Source: Blasia pusilla (Eukaryota > Marchantiophyta > Marchantiopsida > Blasiales). Taken from it: a stretch of 64,000 bases of DNA. Positions within the stretch are counted from its first letter, which is position 1, and every line of letters starts with the position of its first letter. Both the position numbers and the translations under genes were made by a program. Below, piece after piece: positions 23,941-37,000 of the stretch. The stretch covers positions 31,000,001-31,064,000 of the forward strand of contig CM114273.1 of the NCBI GenBank assembly GCA_050084515.1, written 5' to 3'. The notes beneath the pieces are model-generated. The model was not told the origin of the DNA and made no database searches. It saw only the letters and a program-made list of their open reading frames with translations.

Positions 23941-25412
23941 GTCGCTGTACTATTCTAGCTCTACTAGCTATGGGTGTAGGCAACCTAACCTGTCAGCACC
24001 ACAAGAAGCCTCCCACGGTCTACTCGTCATCACTCCGCCTCACTACCGAGTGCTTTGAGGAGTAACACTACTCCGGAAATCAACGTCAACCCTAACAATG
24101 GGCGCGCAAGCAAGAAGCAACGATGGAGGGGATCCAAACACAAGAAGTCCAACAAAAACCCTCCAATCGCAAATGGAAATCAAGGTGACACAATCCACCA
24201 AAGGTGGCGCCCCTTGAATCCACAGAACCCACTACACAATTCTAACGCAATAGCTACTCCGCCGCGGGTCGATGACGTGCTAGTCCGACTCGCAGCACCT
24301 GAAAATATCACCTGCATGGAGAGGCTACACCGTAGTATGCGCTAGAGGTCCATCAACCAAAAAACTTGAGATGCATAAAACGCCTAACACATCTCCGAAT
24401 AGCACCAAATGAGCTACACCAGTGTGTACACTGGCATAGTTAAGAATTGAGCAGTTAAGCGTCTTCCAAGCAGAATAGCCCAAAGATGGGTGACCAGTTA
24501 TGCAACACTCAAATCACAAATCCTGCAAAAACTACCTCGCGCCCAAGCAAGAAAGCTTTCTTGCTCGCTCCTTGCTCTTTACTCCGCCTCTCCGCCCACT
24601 CGCCCCGAGCTACCACAAATTGCCTCGAAGCCTCAAAACGCGGAGAAATGCTCGAGACATGCCCCGTTCGCCACGCTTTGCCATGCTTCGCTATGGAGAG
24701 AGGCCCAACCAGGGCGCCCTCAATGGGATAGGCGTCTCCAACAATGAACGAGTCACCAACCAACCAACCCCTCCGATCCGCTGTCCACCATAGCCAGACC
24801 TTGAGCTAGTCCGCAAAATTTCGATCAGCAATTACTCCACAAATCCTCAACAAAAATTGAATCTGTTTCAACCAGAATTCAATTGACCACCATAGCTATC
24901 TCTCCACAAAAAATCATTTACAACCAAGCTCTATACTCTGAGCTAAAAATCAGACAAACTTGCTGTCCATACACCTCTAGAATCACAAATCCGACAGCGC
25001 TTCCGCCCAGTTTCATGCACGTAGAAATCCGCAAGGCTCCACACACTCAAGCAGATAGCTTCACATGAGATCACAATACAAGTAGCAATAGTAACCTCTC
25101 ACCTGATCTGGATGAACTTCAACAGAGCTTCCGCACTCCAAGCTCTCCACATCAGAAAACCGTCGAACACGAACACGAACCAGAATCTTCAATCCTTGAT
25201 AACTTCCGACTCCCTTGACGAAATCCGGCGATCTAAAGCACGTTGGAAAGCTCTCAGCAAGGTGCTTATTTCACAACCAACCAAGCACCAGATTCCTACC
25301 TCCAACATAGGCCACAAGCCACGACCATCCACGGCTGAGTACACAATCAGCCCTAACCAGATCCTACTGATCCACAATCGAAGCTACCATCGATCTACTC
25401 CAATTCTTTGAG
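23941..25412 (-). other. Leader (5' UTR) of element 2
   Basis: Sequence between the 5' L repeat and gag. It has several overlapping short frames without recognisable domains. Immediately inside L the minus strand reads CTCAAAGAATTGG; I see no TGGTATCAGAG-type primer site at the expected place. Confidence 0.55.
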
Positions 25413-25780
25413 TGAAATCCACGAAAGATCTACTGTCATAAAACACATATAAAATCACATACAATCGATCCAAACCAACTCCACGATGGGAGAATCTAGG
25501 TCGAAGCTTGCGGGAAACACCATAGCCAAGAGCTCTACTCACTACCAAGGCTAACTCTCAACACAACAGGCTCAACTCAAAGAACTGACTGTTCTTTGGG
25601 TGCACTCCACACTATATCCTCCAACCTAAGAGCGGGCCCTACTGGGAAAGTCACCCCCAATTGAGTAACCCCCAACCCTATGTATGAAACCTCATCTCTA
25701 CCTAGCCACTACGGTCCTACATAAGGTATGGCCTCTACTAGCACACTATACTCTATGACATAATCCGTATGGTCATGACA
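25413..25780 (-). repeat. L repeat (LTR), 5' copy, element 2
   Basis: 368 bp, plus strand tgaaatcc...ggtcatgaca, directly followed by agagagagagag. No A repeat lies next to it on the outer side, in contrast to the 3' copy. Confidence 0.93.
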
Positions 25781-26985
25781 AGAGAGAGAGAGGACAATGA
25801 GCTTTCATCCGTAGCAACGGTCATGGAAGCTATGATTCCTAATCCCATGCGAACTATTGGAGTTAGTGAGGACGGATTGAAATAATTTGGCATTCTTGTG
25901 ATCCGGGAGCAAAAGAAGAAGGGACAATCAGGAAAACTTACACCACTTTGTAATTGTGGTTAACGTTTGACATGGAGTTTAGAATACAAAGCAACCGTTA
26001 CAAAGAAAAATGCCACATGAGAACATCAAGAAACATGATACATCCGAAAGTAAGACAAAACATGATATGCACATAGGAGTCCAACTGCAATGATTTTGGA
26101 CTGTGAAAATACAAAGCACTCAATGTGAGGAGTGAAAGTGATGAAGAGATGACGACAATGTACTGTATCCACAATGCCAAGCTAACACATTAAGATCATT
26201 TCTCGACATCTTATAAATAGCAATCGTCGCACTGAAAATGGTGACGCATTGCCTCAAAATACCAGACCCGACTCATGGAAAATCTCAACACAAGACAAAT
26301 GAAACAAATTTTCTGACAGTTCTTTGGCAAAAGAAAGAACTAAAAAAAAAATTTGATCGATGGAAAAAGTCGTAAACCAGGGCTACTTCCACTCGATTTG
26401 TGGTTACAAACTTGTTACCACGCACCGCCACTCCTTCACCTTTCACACACAAAGCTCTCCACAAAGCTCTTCACACACAGAGCTCTCGAGACAAAGGAAG
26501 AGTGAGTGCGCGAATGAGAGAGAGATTTCTCGCCTTCGGATGAGGGCGTGCTTGAACGAAGCCCGCAGGTTTAGGCTTCTAAAAACTTAGGGTTAAGAAA
26601 CTTAATTAACATTATTTCCTCACATTTCTTTCTTAAGATCTCTCCTGCCTTAGTTAGTTTTGGTCATTTTTCTAACCCTACTATCAACCCTTTTGCCCCT
26701 CTCCCTTGAGATATAGTCGCTTCTAAAGCGCTTTAAAGAGGACCCTATCATTATTTATATTATAAGGACGTAGTTCATGAGCCGTTTAAGCATGAATTAG
26801 TAGGTAAAAAAAAGCTCTTCCCTCTACAAGTTTACTCTAGTAAGTAATTGTGACTCCACAATAATATGAGTAATAAACCAGTCACTTGATTGGTTGAAGA
26901 GTAACTATTAGTAGTTCTTATGACTCTTAGTAACATCAATCACTAACACTTGGGTTTAAAATAGCCCCTTTCTACTTGTGACACC
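25781..26985. other. Intergenic, short GA run then unremarkable DNA
   Basis: It begins with a short GA run that borders element 2. The rest has only short open frames without recognisable content. Confidence 0.4.
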
Positions 26986-28660
26986 TCATATCGATGGAAT
27001 CGGGTTTCGCAAGGCATTCAAACTCTAGTTCTAAATGAACTCCAACCCATCGGCTATCCTCTTTGTATTTGAAAGGTTCTCTAGGCGGTAACCAAATATT
27101 TTCCCGTGGAAGGAATTGGTCCGACCATGGCATACCTCCTATCAATGGGATGGGGTTTTGGGAGGCATTTGGAACTCTAGTTCCAAATGATTTTCGACCC
27201 ATTGCCTATCCTCCAAGATTCTTGAAATTCCTCTTGGAAATAGCCCTACAGTAGCTTGCCGAAGGAGCTGTTCTAGAAAGAGCCTTGGATGCGATCTACA
27301 GAGACAATTGAACAACAATATGGAACTCTAGTTCTAAATGAAATCCAATCCACTCGCTATCCTCCTTGTATTTGAAAGGTCCTATTGGTAGTAGCCATAT
27401 ATTTTCCCATGGAAGGATGTGTTACGGCTATTGCACAGCTCCTACCGATGGAATCAGGTTTTGAGAGGCATTTAGAATCTAGTTCCAAATGAGATCCGAC
27501 CAGCCGCATATCCTCCAAGATTATGGAAAGTCCTCTTGGTGATAGCCCTACAATAGCAAGCGTAAGGAGCTATTTCAAAAATGGCACATCTCCTATCGAT
27601 GAAAGGAGCTTCACGAGGCATTGCATTCGGAACTCTAGTTCTAAATGAACTCTGACCATCGACTATCCTCCTTGTATTTGAAAGGTCCTCTTGGTGGGAG
27701 CCATCCATTTTACCGCAAAAGGAATTGGTACGGCTGTGGCACACCTCCTACCGATGGAATCTGATTTTGGGAGGCATTGGGAACTCTAGTTCCAAATGAG
27801 TTCCGACCCCCTGCCTATCCTCCAAGATTATGGAAAGTCCTCTTGGCGATAACCCTACAATAGCCCGCGGAAGGAGCTGTTTCAGAGACGGCTCCAAATG
27901 GATATGTAGAGACAATTGAACGGCGATTCAGAACTCTAGTTCCAAACGAATTCCGACCCATTGGATATCCTCCTTGTATTTGAAAGGTCATGTTGGCGAG
28001 AGCCATACATTTTCTCGCGGAAGGACATGTTTCGACTACCGCACAACTCCTACCGATGGAATCGGGATTTTGGAGGCATTCAAAACTCTAGTTCCAAATG
28101 AGATCCGACTTGCTGCCTATCCTCCAAGATTCTAAAAAGTCCTCTTGGCGATAGCCCTACAATAGCCTGCGGAAGGAGCTGATTTGGAAACAGCTCAGAA
28201 TGGAAACTTAAGAGCCAATCAAAGAGCGATTCAGAACTCTAGTTCCAAATGAAGTCTGACCCATCGCCTATGGTCCTTGTATGGAATAAGTAGAATCCAT
28301 CTATTCGGAGGCAATCTATTGGTAGGTCTTCGTCTTCAATGTGGTTGTAGGAAGTAGGAATTAGTTGAAAAGCGTTCAAAACTCTAATTCTAAATGAAAT
28401 GTTCCAACTGGGGATAACTCATATAGTTGGAATCAGATCTTAGGAGCCACTTGAATAGCAATTGGAACTCTAGTTCCAAATGAGCTCCAACCCATCGCCT
28501 ATCCTCCAAGTATTTGGAACGTCTTCTTGGCGCTAGCCCTACAGTTATCCATGGAAGGAGCCGATCAAGCTGCGGAAGTACTCCTACCGCCAGGATGGGA
28601 TTTCAAGAGCAGATTCAAGGGCATTGGAACTATAGTTCCAATGATAGGGATGTTATGTTC
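26986..28660. repeat. Satellite-like array, about 150-bp period
   Basis: A diverged block around ggaactctagttccaaatga recurs at about 27020, 27171, 27322, 27474, 27629, 27780, 27930, 28081, 28233 and 28378, spacing mostly 150-155 bp, with further copies near 28464 and 28626. Two alternating unit types are visible: one with tatcctccttgtatttgaaagg and one with tatcctccaagattntggaaag. The ggaact...agttcc core is an imperfect inverted repeat. Short frames inside the array are not genes. Confidence 0.85.
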
Positions 28661-29142
28661 TAACCTCTAAACCAAAACTTAGATTACGATTCTTCCATAT
28701 TTTTTGAACAAATGTCCGCTACTAAGTTAGATGAACTTCAAAATTGAACCTCTGGTTTTACTAAGCGCTAATCGTCAGTGTTTACTTCCATTCCCCCAAT
28801 AGAGTGGCTTAATAGTATAGAGGTGGCACTAATTACGATTCAATTACTAGAACCTTTGAGACAAAGCATCTGTCACCTTAGACGTCTATTGCATATTCAT
28901 TAGAGGACGCAAAATATTTCAATATAATATTCAGATTTGGAACTCAAGTTCCAAATGAGTAGGACAACATATCCATCAATAAATGTATCCGACATACACA
29001 GCCAGAAAAATGCTTCACACTCGTAAGCTTTCATCCTCTTCAATTTGTCACATTTCATGTTCTATTTACAAAATTTATTCAATGGCATCATTGTACACTA
29101 TCATTGCAACTATTTCTTATCCTCAGTGACTTCTCTTCTTGC
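28661..29142. other. AT-rich flank of satellite
   Basis: It contains one further degenerate ggaactcaagttccaaatgag block near 28937; otherwise nothing was recognised. Confidence 0.5.
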
Positions 29143-30577
29143 TCAATCGCGAGAGGGTCTCTTCTTGACAACGTCAATAACCTCCTTTGGCTCAACGTAA
29201 CTGACATACTTATGGAATGTATCGGCGTACTCACTCCAACTAAACCTTCCCTCTCTCGGAGTCACCAAAACTCTCGTGAAATCCACTTGGAGATCTTCCT
29301 TTAAAATCATGTACATTTCTTGGAATACGTCATTATTCAACTTCTCATACTGCTCGTCCAAAGTGCGCAAGTCCACATCCCACTCCTTAGCCTTCCTGAT
29401 GATAAAATTGAACAAATGTTGCTTCAGTTCATCCAAGCTGTACTCGTCATGGAAAAAACATGCAACTTCTTGCCCGGTCACATGTAAGCAATCTTCTTGT
29501 GGTCTTTGGAGATCATTCCCTCAGATGGAATAGTCAAATGTCTTATCCATCAAAGCAATCACCTTTGAGTCTAAGAAGATTTGCTATGGCTTATTACATT
29601 CGTGTTCCAAAGGGTGGCTAAGGATATCTACCATGATGATTGACTTGGTTGTAACCCTTAGCACAAAGTGATGAGCACGTAGGGTGACGATAAACACCTT
29701 GTCAGATCGATATCCCTCGTATTGCACCACTTCATGCCACACGGTGTCCATGCTCTCATCTACCACGACACCATAAGGGAAAATTTCATAAATAAAAAGC
29801 AGAGTAAAATAATCCACAAAGCTCAGGCTATTGTTGATGGAGACATCGAAAGAACTCCACCACTCTGCCTTTATCCTGGTATGGCTTCTAGGTCTACAAA
29901 GTCGCTTCCATTGACCATGGACTTGGAAATAGGCCGCTTCTCCTACTTCGCGTATAAGCTAGCCTCCAACTTCACGATGGTGTCGAGAAGTCCAAACCAG
30001 AGTTGTTTGTCCAATGGATATTCCAAACACCACTTGGAAACAAGGAAGGCATTGATACTGCATGCTTGCATGGGAGCTTTCAATGAATTTTGGTCCAGAT
30101 CGCCGAATAAGACTTTTGCGGTTATCTCCACTCTTGGACTTTCCTTTCATATTCTTGAAGTCAACTATCTAGATACATTTTGGTATGGAACGGAGGCCTT
30201 TAGCTTTTCCAAGATTGCATAGAGAAGACGTTTTCTACTATCGTAGATAGAATATGGCTTAGGAAAATCAATCTTCCTAGTACTCATAAAATGACTAACA
30301 CTCATCCCATCCAAGAAACTCTCTTTCATTATCAGAAGGTAAGAGAGAAGAGTACCCGCCTCGCAATGATTTCTTTTGTCTCGGGGGCTTGTAAATACAT
30401 TAAATTTGGAAGGGCTATAACGCTATTCGGATCATTCAAAAGGAGGGAAGTGATCCCAATGTCCACCAAGACTATATTCTTTGGGCATGAGAAGTTTCTA
30501 AACTTTCTAACAGAGTGAAAGAACTGCAGATATTCACATACTTTATGTGGATCCCCTTTTGAATAGAGCAGTCCCAC
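29143..30577 (-). pseudogene. Decayed coding relic of unknown family
   Basis: Successive minus-strand open stretches (30577-30332, 30131-29943, 29817-29584, 29481-29143) read like one long protein interrupted by stops and frame changes: NIVLVDIGITSLLLNDPN, AKVLFGDLDQNSLKAPMQ, VIVTLRAHHFVLRV-like and DELKQHLFNFIIRKAKEWDV blocks. It has balanced, non-repetitive composition. I do not recognise the family. The surroundings suggest a transposon-derived protein, but this is not shown. Confidence 0.35.
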
Positions 30578-33500
30578 ACCACCAAAAAAATTTAGCGTTC
30601 TTGACGAAAGATTCAGATAAATAGTTAAAATCTGCTAGCCTTACAAGCATTTCAAGTGCATCTTCCCTACTCATCATCCTCTAAATCCCATAATGATATG
30701 CTCTCTCTATCATGTCAAGTAGTAGCCTGATGTGATGGAGGACATATATAACCCGTCCATCTCTTTCGAGGATAAGATAAGGCCTAAGGGATTTCACCTA
30801 TCCACCAACCAAGGCAACATATTATCCTCTCAAAAAGGGAATTAGAACTTAAGTTCCATGAGGAAATATTCATTCATTGAAATGCTTACCTTGTTGGCTG
30901 ACTGTCGGAGTGCAACATTTTGACCAAAGTAGCGTCGGTAGTCACCAGGTTATGTGAAATATTTCACTATTAGGAACAATCCTAAATTTACAGCGGGTTC
31001 ACAAATTTACAGTGGATGAAAGAATGGTTCATAGTGGGTAGGTATTCACATTACCTTCCTAGAATAAGAGGATAACTCGCACTGTCCGATAAACTCCCAC
31101 GGAGTGTGGAAGTGGCAGTTGGATATGCTGAGCCGTAGAAGTTTGAGATAGTTTATCAATATGGTCATTAGAAAACTATCTTTTGATCCGGATGCCTTCC
31201 ATTTTGGCACCTTCACAAAATGCTCTACAAATCGTGGCGATTCTCATTTTCAACCACTCAAAAAGCAAAATTTATTGTTGGCTATCCAAATCTAGCCAAC
31301 CTCTATATGCCTCATAAAAATAGTTTAACAGTTTGAATGGAGGCGCTCGACCACCACGGGGAGTGTCATTTGCAAATGCCAAAGTGAACTAAAATGGGGG
31401 AAGCTTACACTCATGTAATTGCTCCGAAATTGCAACCTCCATTTTGGCCACACCATTGGCATTCTTATAGGTCCACAAGTCCAAACCAAAGTAGTCACTG
31501 GTTGTGTGGAGAAATTTGGCACACGCTAGTTTGATGCTAATATTTTTTAAGTTGCTATTGTTTGATAAGGAGGGCAGAAAAGCAAGACCTCGTGTGGTTC
31601 AAAAATCAACATGATTTTACTAGCTGTGGGTTGAGTCTGCATCAGAGATATCTTTGATCAAAATCCAAGGATACAAAAACTAGAAATGCCATGTAAAAGT
31701 GTAGGAGAGAATGAAACACAACATTCAAGGGCAGAATCCTTTCATTCCAACTATCAACATGGTATCATTATAAAAACTTGTGCACCCCTCATGTGCAAGA
31801 GGGATGAAGGGGCAAAACCCTTACACTTCATAATCCAATTGTAAAAAAGTAGTCAAAGGGGAATGAATTAGAACTTCAGTTCCAATTAAGATGCTTCAAG
31901 AAAATTTATGTCACGTCAAACTCCGCCAGGTGCTAAAATCCAAAGATTTAATTTCTACACTCATTTCCTTAATGGTTTCCAAGAAGCAAGTCTTATCCTC
32001 CATTTGCGAATTTATGGACCCACTACCCGCTAGTAATCTCAAATCTCTTTTGGTGACAAATAATGGAGGAAGAGTAAGGCTATCTCCCAAGGAAACGAGA
32101 AGGGAGAAAAGCAAAGCACTCAACTCTGGCCAAGGAAAGCTATTTTGAAAGGGGGTGTGGACCCGACCTTTGATCGTAACCACCGGAAGTATTTTCACCA
32201 AGATGTAGACAAAGAAGTACGACGATAGGTTAAGATAGACCAAACAAGAAGGTCTTTGCATCCAGTGAATAAGCAAGAAGAATTCCTCCTAATTCCAACT
32301 ATAATCTTGCCACTCATCCTCGAGGCTTAGGACTTGCTTAAGGATTTGGCGAGTATTCCTGCAAATATCTCTTTACTTCAGCTCTTGATGGATAATCCGA
32401 TGTATGGAAGAATTCTGCAACAATGGAAGGGTTTACCTTTCACACCCCTGACAATTCATCGAAGAAATTAGTGAAGTTGTCAGGGAAATCTCGATCAGCC
32501 CAGGGAGAAACTCCCCCAACAGATGATGGCTACACTTCACATCAGGGTACTAGAGTAGATGCACACTCCTCTACCGATGAGATAGCTTATTATTTGGAAT
32601 GTTAGGAGGTAGAGGAAGACGAAGAGTCTTCGCAAGATAATAGTCTTCTTGTAGTGTTCCTCTAGGAGAGGAAGGGTTAGTAGTGACTCAATGAGTACTT
32701 ACCAATTCATGGAAGGAATGGTCCAGGAAAAGGAGTGTCATGAAGTAATTATTAAGAGTAGAAAGGCAATTTCCATGCTTGCTAGAAATCACACTTGTGA
32801 TCTCTAATTATGGCATTTAAGGAGACCTAATTATAGTTCTCAACTGTGCATATTTCTTATTGAAAACAATTCAGGTCCAAGTGTTGAAATATTTCTAATT
32901 GAATCACATTGCTTCTAAGTGAAGATGCTCTTGTGTCTTACCATAAACTTTTGAAAATTTTACAATTTTAAAATTTGTAATTTTTAGGTCAAAAAGTTCC
33001 CTAACCCGTAACTCATATAATACTATAGATAGATCCATGACAAGAAAGATTGCATTGGGTATTGATTCAATTTACCGATGGCAACAACCACAAGAAAATC
33101 CTAACATCTCCCCACTATTTGGGCTTGTCCTAACCAGGGAATTCGGAAACACGAAGACAATGGGGAACTAATCCAATCGGGAGTGACATAGCACACTATG
33201 TTTGGAGGTTCAGAAACACGAATCATGTCGGAGTAACACGGCAGTAGGGAGTATCACCGTGTGCCGTATGTTTGGGGCATCAAAGAATACCAATCAGAGT
33301 AACACAGCGAAGGTTCGGAGAACATAGGGAACACGAATCGGATGGGAGTAATAACGCGACAAAAGGATCAACGAAAATCGGGAGACGGCTAAAGAAGGCC
33401 AGGAATGATAGTCTAGAATAAATACTATTCTATTCCGTATTAATGGGAGAACTAACACTAGCACGGATACTAACATCCGACCGTTAAAAACTCACATCCT

Positions 33501-34014
33501 AAGGTCGAGAACCTGTAAAATAACTTGCATCCTGCAATCTCTGCACTTGGAGTCGACTATTGTAGGGGCCGTAGCCAATCAAAATTTGAAGCAATCTTGA
33601 CGATTTGGAGTTCTAGAACTATGGCACTAAAATTCAACTTGTCATCATGTCATCATTGTACACAAAAAAGAAAGGTTCACCAAGTGCACAACAAAAATAG
33701 AGAGGACATTTTGGGCCAAAATCGTGAAGTAATGAATTGCCTAAAATGGAACTTTGGTAATCACTTTGATTGTGGGACCACATCATAGTAATGCCACATA
33801 CTGAGAGATCCTGACGTTGTAGGCAGTGAGGGCTTGGGGCTTTTGACTGCCATAGCAAACATGTTCAAATGTAAATGCTAAGTAGCTGAGCCCAGTGTTC
33901 TGAAGACACTCATCTGAAACCAAACATGACCAGAAGCACAGGCACATTCCGTGGATCGTTGTCCTATGGATCTTTGAGTCATCTGTGGAGTTGTCGTTCG
34001 TCTGCTTGAACCAA
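30578..34014. other. Intergenic, 3' of COQ2
   Basis: Mostly unremarkable AT-rich DNA with short open frames on both strands (for example minus 32276-31911) that I cannot assign. Scattered gaactt-agttcc blocks (30842, 31867) recall the satellite core. The part nearest 34014 likely includes the COQ2 3' UTR. Confidence 0.4.
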
Positions 34015-37000
34015 TCAAGCAACCAGCTTCCCACCTAGAATGGCACTACATACAATTGCTCCCAACCATTTGTTTGAGACAAATCTGCCAAGGAAAAAAA
34101 AAGAGAATTGAGGTCTCGGAAGGACTCTCTTAGCACCATAGAAAAAAATCAGTCCACAAAACTAGATATTGATTGAAATGCGTCATCACAATTACAAACA
34201 AGGAGATACTACAGCTCTGAATAGTTTTAAGTTGTTACTGGATGTTAATATACTTACTTGGAACTGCAGTCCCCACGATTATGAATGTCAACTGTACCGA
34301 CCTGCCAGGCTAAGTGCATGGCGGTTGCTACCATACCTGCATAAAATGGCCATCCTGCAAGGGGCAACAAGATCCGGCTCGATGTGAAGGCAAAAGCCGA
34401 ATTTCACAATTTCCTCTTCACCTCCCAAAATCAGGTAATGTGGCAAAATTTGCTGTGCTCTCAAAGGAAACATTTCCATTGCAATGCGCACGAGCTAATG
34501 ACATTTTGAGGTGTGCCTAGGCGGTTGGGTATGTAGCTGTTACATGACTTCTCATGGGTACTTCTGTTCTATTGAGTTTAGCCCACACATCTTCTCTGGT
34601 TGTAGACATCTCAAGAAGGCTCTTCACTGACTCCTTCCCAACCAGTAGTAGCCCTGGCCTTGCTCCACACCTTGTGTACAGGCCCATTCATGAAGTGGAG
34701 TACATTCAGCGTGAAGGCAAAAGTGAGAAAACATACCGAGGTCTGCGTTGTAACCAGCCAAAGTTAGGCCAGTAACACACATGGTACTAAACCCAGTTAA
34801 CCAGGTTCCTGTTGCATTTCCAAATCGCAGAGCTGTTGACTTCACTCCAACTTTCAAATCATCTTCCTTATCCTGAAACATCCTAGAAGCGTCAACACTA
34901 TAGAGTGTGACATGATACAACATAGATTCCACAGTAGTGGCTAACCAAAATTATTGATTCAAACTGATGCAAAGATATGTCAGAAAACACAAAAGTTTCA
35001 AGACAAAAAGATGTAGATAGCCTATATTCTGGGATGTACTGCTTCACTGTGCAATTGTGTAGGCAAGCAAGGAGAAAAGAACCTGACCAAATGCTGTTTA
35101 AAGTTTTGCACATGGAATACATGGATGCTGGTGGTTGTAAACTTAGAAATCATCAAGTGGAAGTACCTCTTGAGCTAATCTCTTATAGCTTTTCCAATTA
35201 AACTAAGGAACACGTATATTTTTTATATGAACTAGATTTTTCAGTCAGTGTCTGTAAGCAATGAAATACAGATCGACCTTGAGTTGTGATACGCAAACAG
35301 ACCTGATGAGCATAGATTGTGTCGTACACAAGGGTCCAGCAAACCCCAGAGCCATAGAGAGGAAGAACTATGTATGGATCAAGGCTACCATGGACAGCTG
35401 CCCAGCCAAGCAGAGCGCCCCAGTTGAAAGTCAAACCCAAGAAAGCCTGAGGCTGCCAATCAGATAACATGGTTGGAAATTGTTAGGAATGTCTATTCTA
35501 GGAAAGTTAACGTCTAACCAAGAGACCAGCTGAGATTGTTTAGAGTTTCATCGACCATCCAATTTAGGAAGTGAACGCCAAAGTGAAATGTCGGCCTCAA
35601 TACCTACAAGAAATATGGATTGTTTGCTTTGAGCCAATAGACTAAATCAACAGGCAACTTACCCAAAACGTCCATCTTTTCATCAAAGGGTATGTACCCA
35701 CTAGCAGAAGCGAGGAAGCTCCAAGAACTTGGCTGCATCCACAAAGGGATACCAAAATCACATTGTGGAAAATTTCACTTCACAACCCAGCCATCAAGAT
35801 TCCCAAGTAGGGCTGAGCTCACGAGGATCCTACTCTCCATAGCTGAGCACACATGATCTTGGCAATAGATGAAGCAGCATCTGAAGGGAAGGCTTGTAAG
35901 AATATACCTCAAAGCTATGAGATCATGAGTAGATAATACTTTTACTTTCACTATGGTTTTGGATAGCATCTTTCTACGTCTTACGTGAGTTATATTTTCA
36001 CATAGCACTGTACATGAAAATATTCGGGTATGTGAAACTATCTCATAGGGTGCATTAACCAGATTCCTTTAGATCATATTGAACTTTTCTGATTCTGGTA
36101 GACCGGGGCCAGTCCTATAATAGTAATAGGTTCACTGGAGCCTCTTCATTCTCTTTCCCACTTTTCCCAGTCCCTCTACCTGCGAGATATCTTGAATGCT
36201 GCCCTTCGGCTTGTGGTGTGCTGATCCTTAATCTGCTGCGGAGGTGAAGGTGGTTTCCTGCCTGAAGAGGCACCAAATACGGGACCTCTTCTTCCTGTAG
36301 GGAAAGAATCTATGAAATGTGGATCAGATTATAGAGGGAGACCAGAGACATCCTCTGATCCACCCTAAACCCACAAAACTAAACGCTACTATAACTTCTT
36401 CATTACATTTAAAGATTTTTTTTTGAGCTGAAAATGCTAAAGCTTAAAATTGCAAATATTCTTATTTCACACACATATTTTTTCCTTATATTGATTAATA
36501 AGGATTTAATTAAAGCAAAGTGTGCTAAAAATATGTCATCTCGACAGTTCAATAAAGGAATGCAATTGATATATCAGAACTTATCGATATATATTCTCTT
36601 ACAGTTTTGTGTACCCGACCCATTATCATCTGCGCGCCTGAGAGGGGAGAGGATCAAAACCTTTGTTTTGTTTGACAATTTTTTGGTTTTGTGGGTGGGT
36701 TGTTCATTTTTTGCTCTCTTTTCTCACCTTTTTTGGCGGAAGTCGGATTCAAACTCACAACATTCAGATTATGAGAGTAAAGTTCTTTGAACCGCTTGAT
36801 TATTATAATATTTTCTTTTCTTACGGAAGAGAAGAACCTGGAGGTTTAATTTTCATGTCTATGAATCCCTTTCTTCAAGAATTAAAGAAACATGAAATAT
36901 GTACTATAACTTGGTAAAACCAGAGCTGTTCATCACGCTCAGTAGCTCAGATTCATTGCCCCATAGGTCCTACATTGGTAAGTAACGTGTATAGGGGACC

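Noticed and set aside
26986-28660. Tandem array as a CRISPR array
   Set aside because: Units are about 150 bp, diverged along their whole length and in a plant nuclear setting; there are no short identical repeats with unique spacers.
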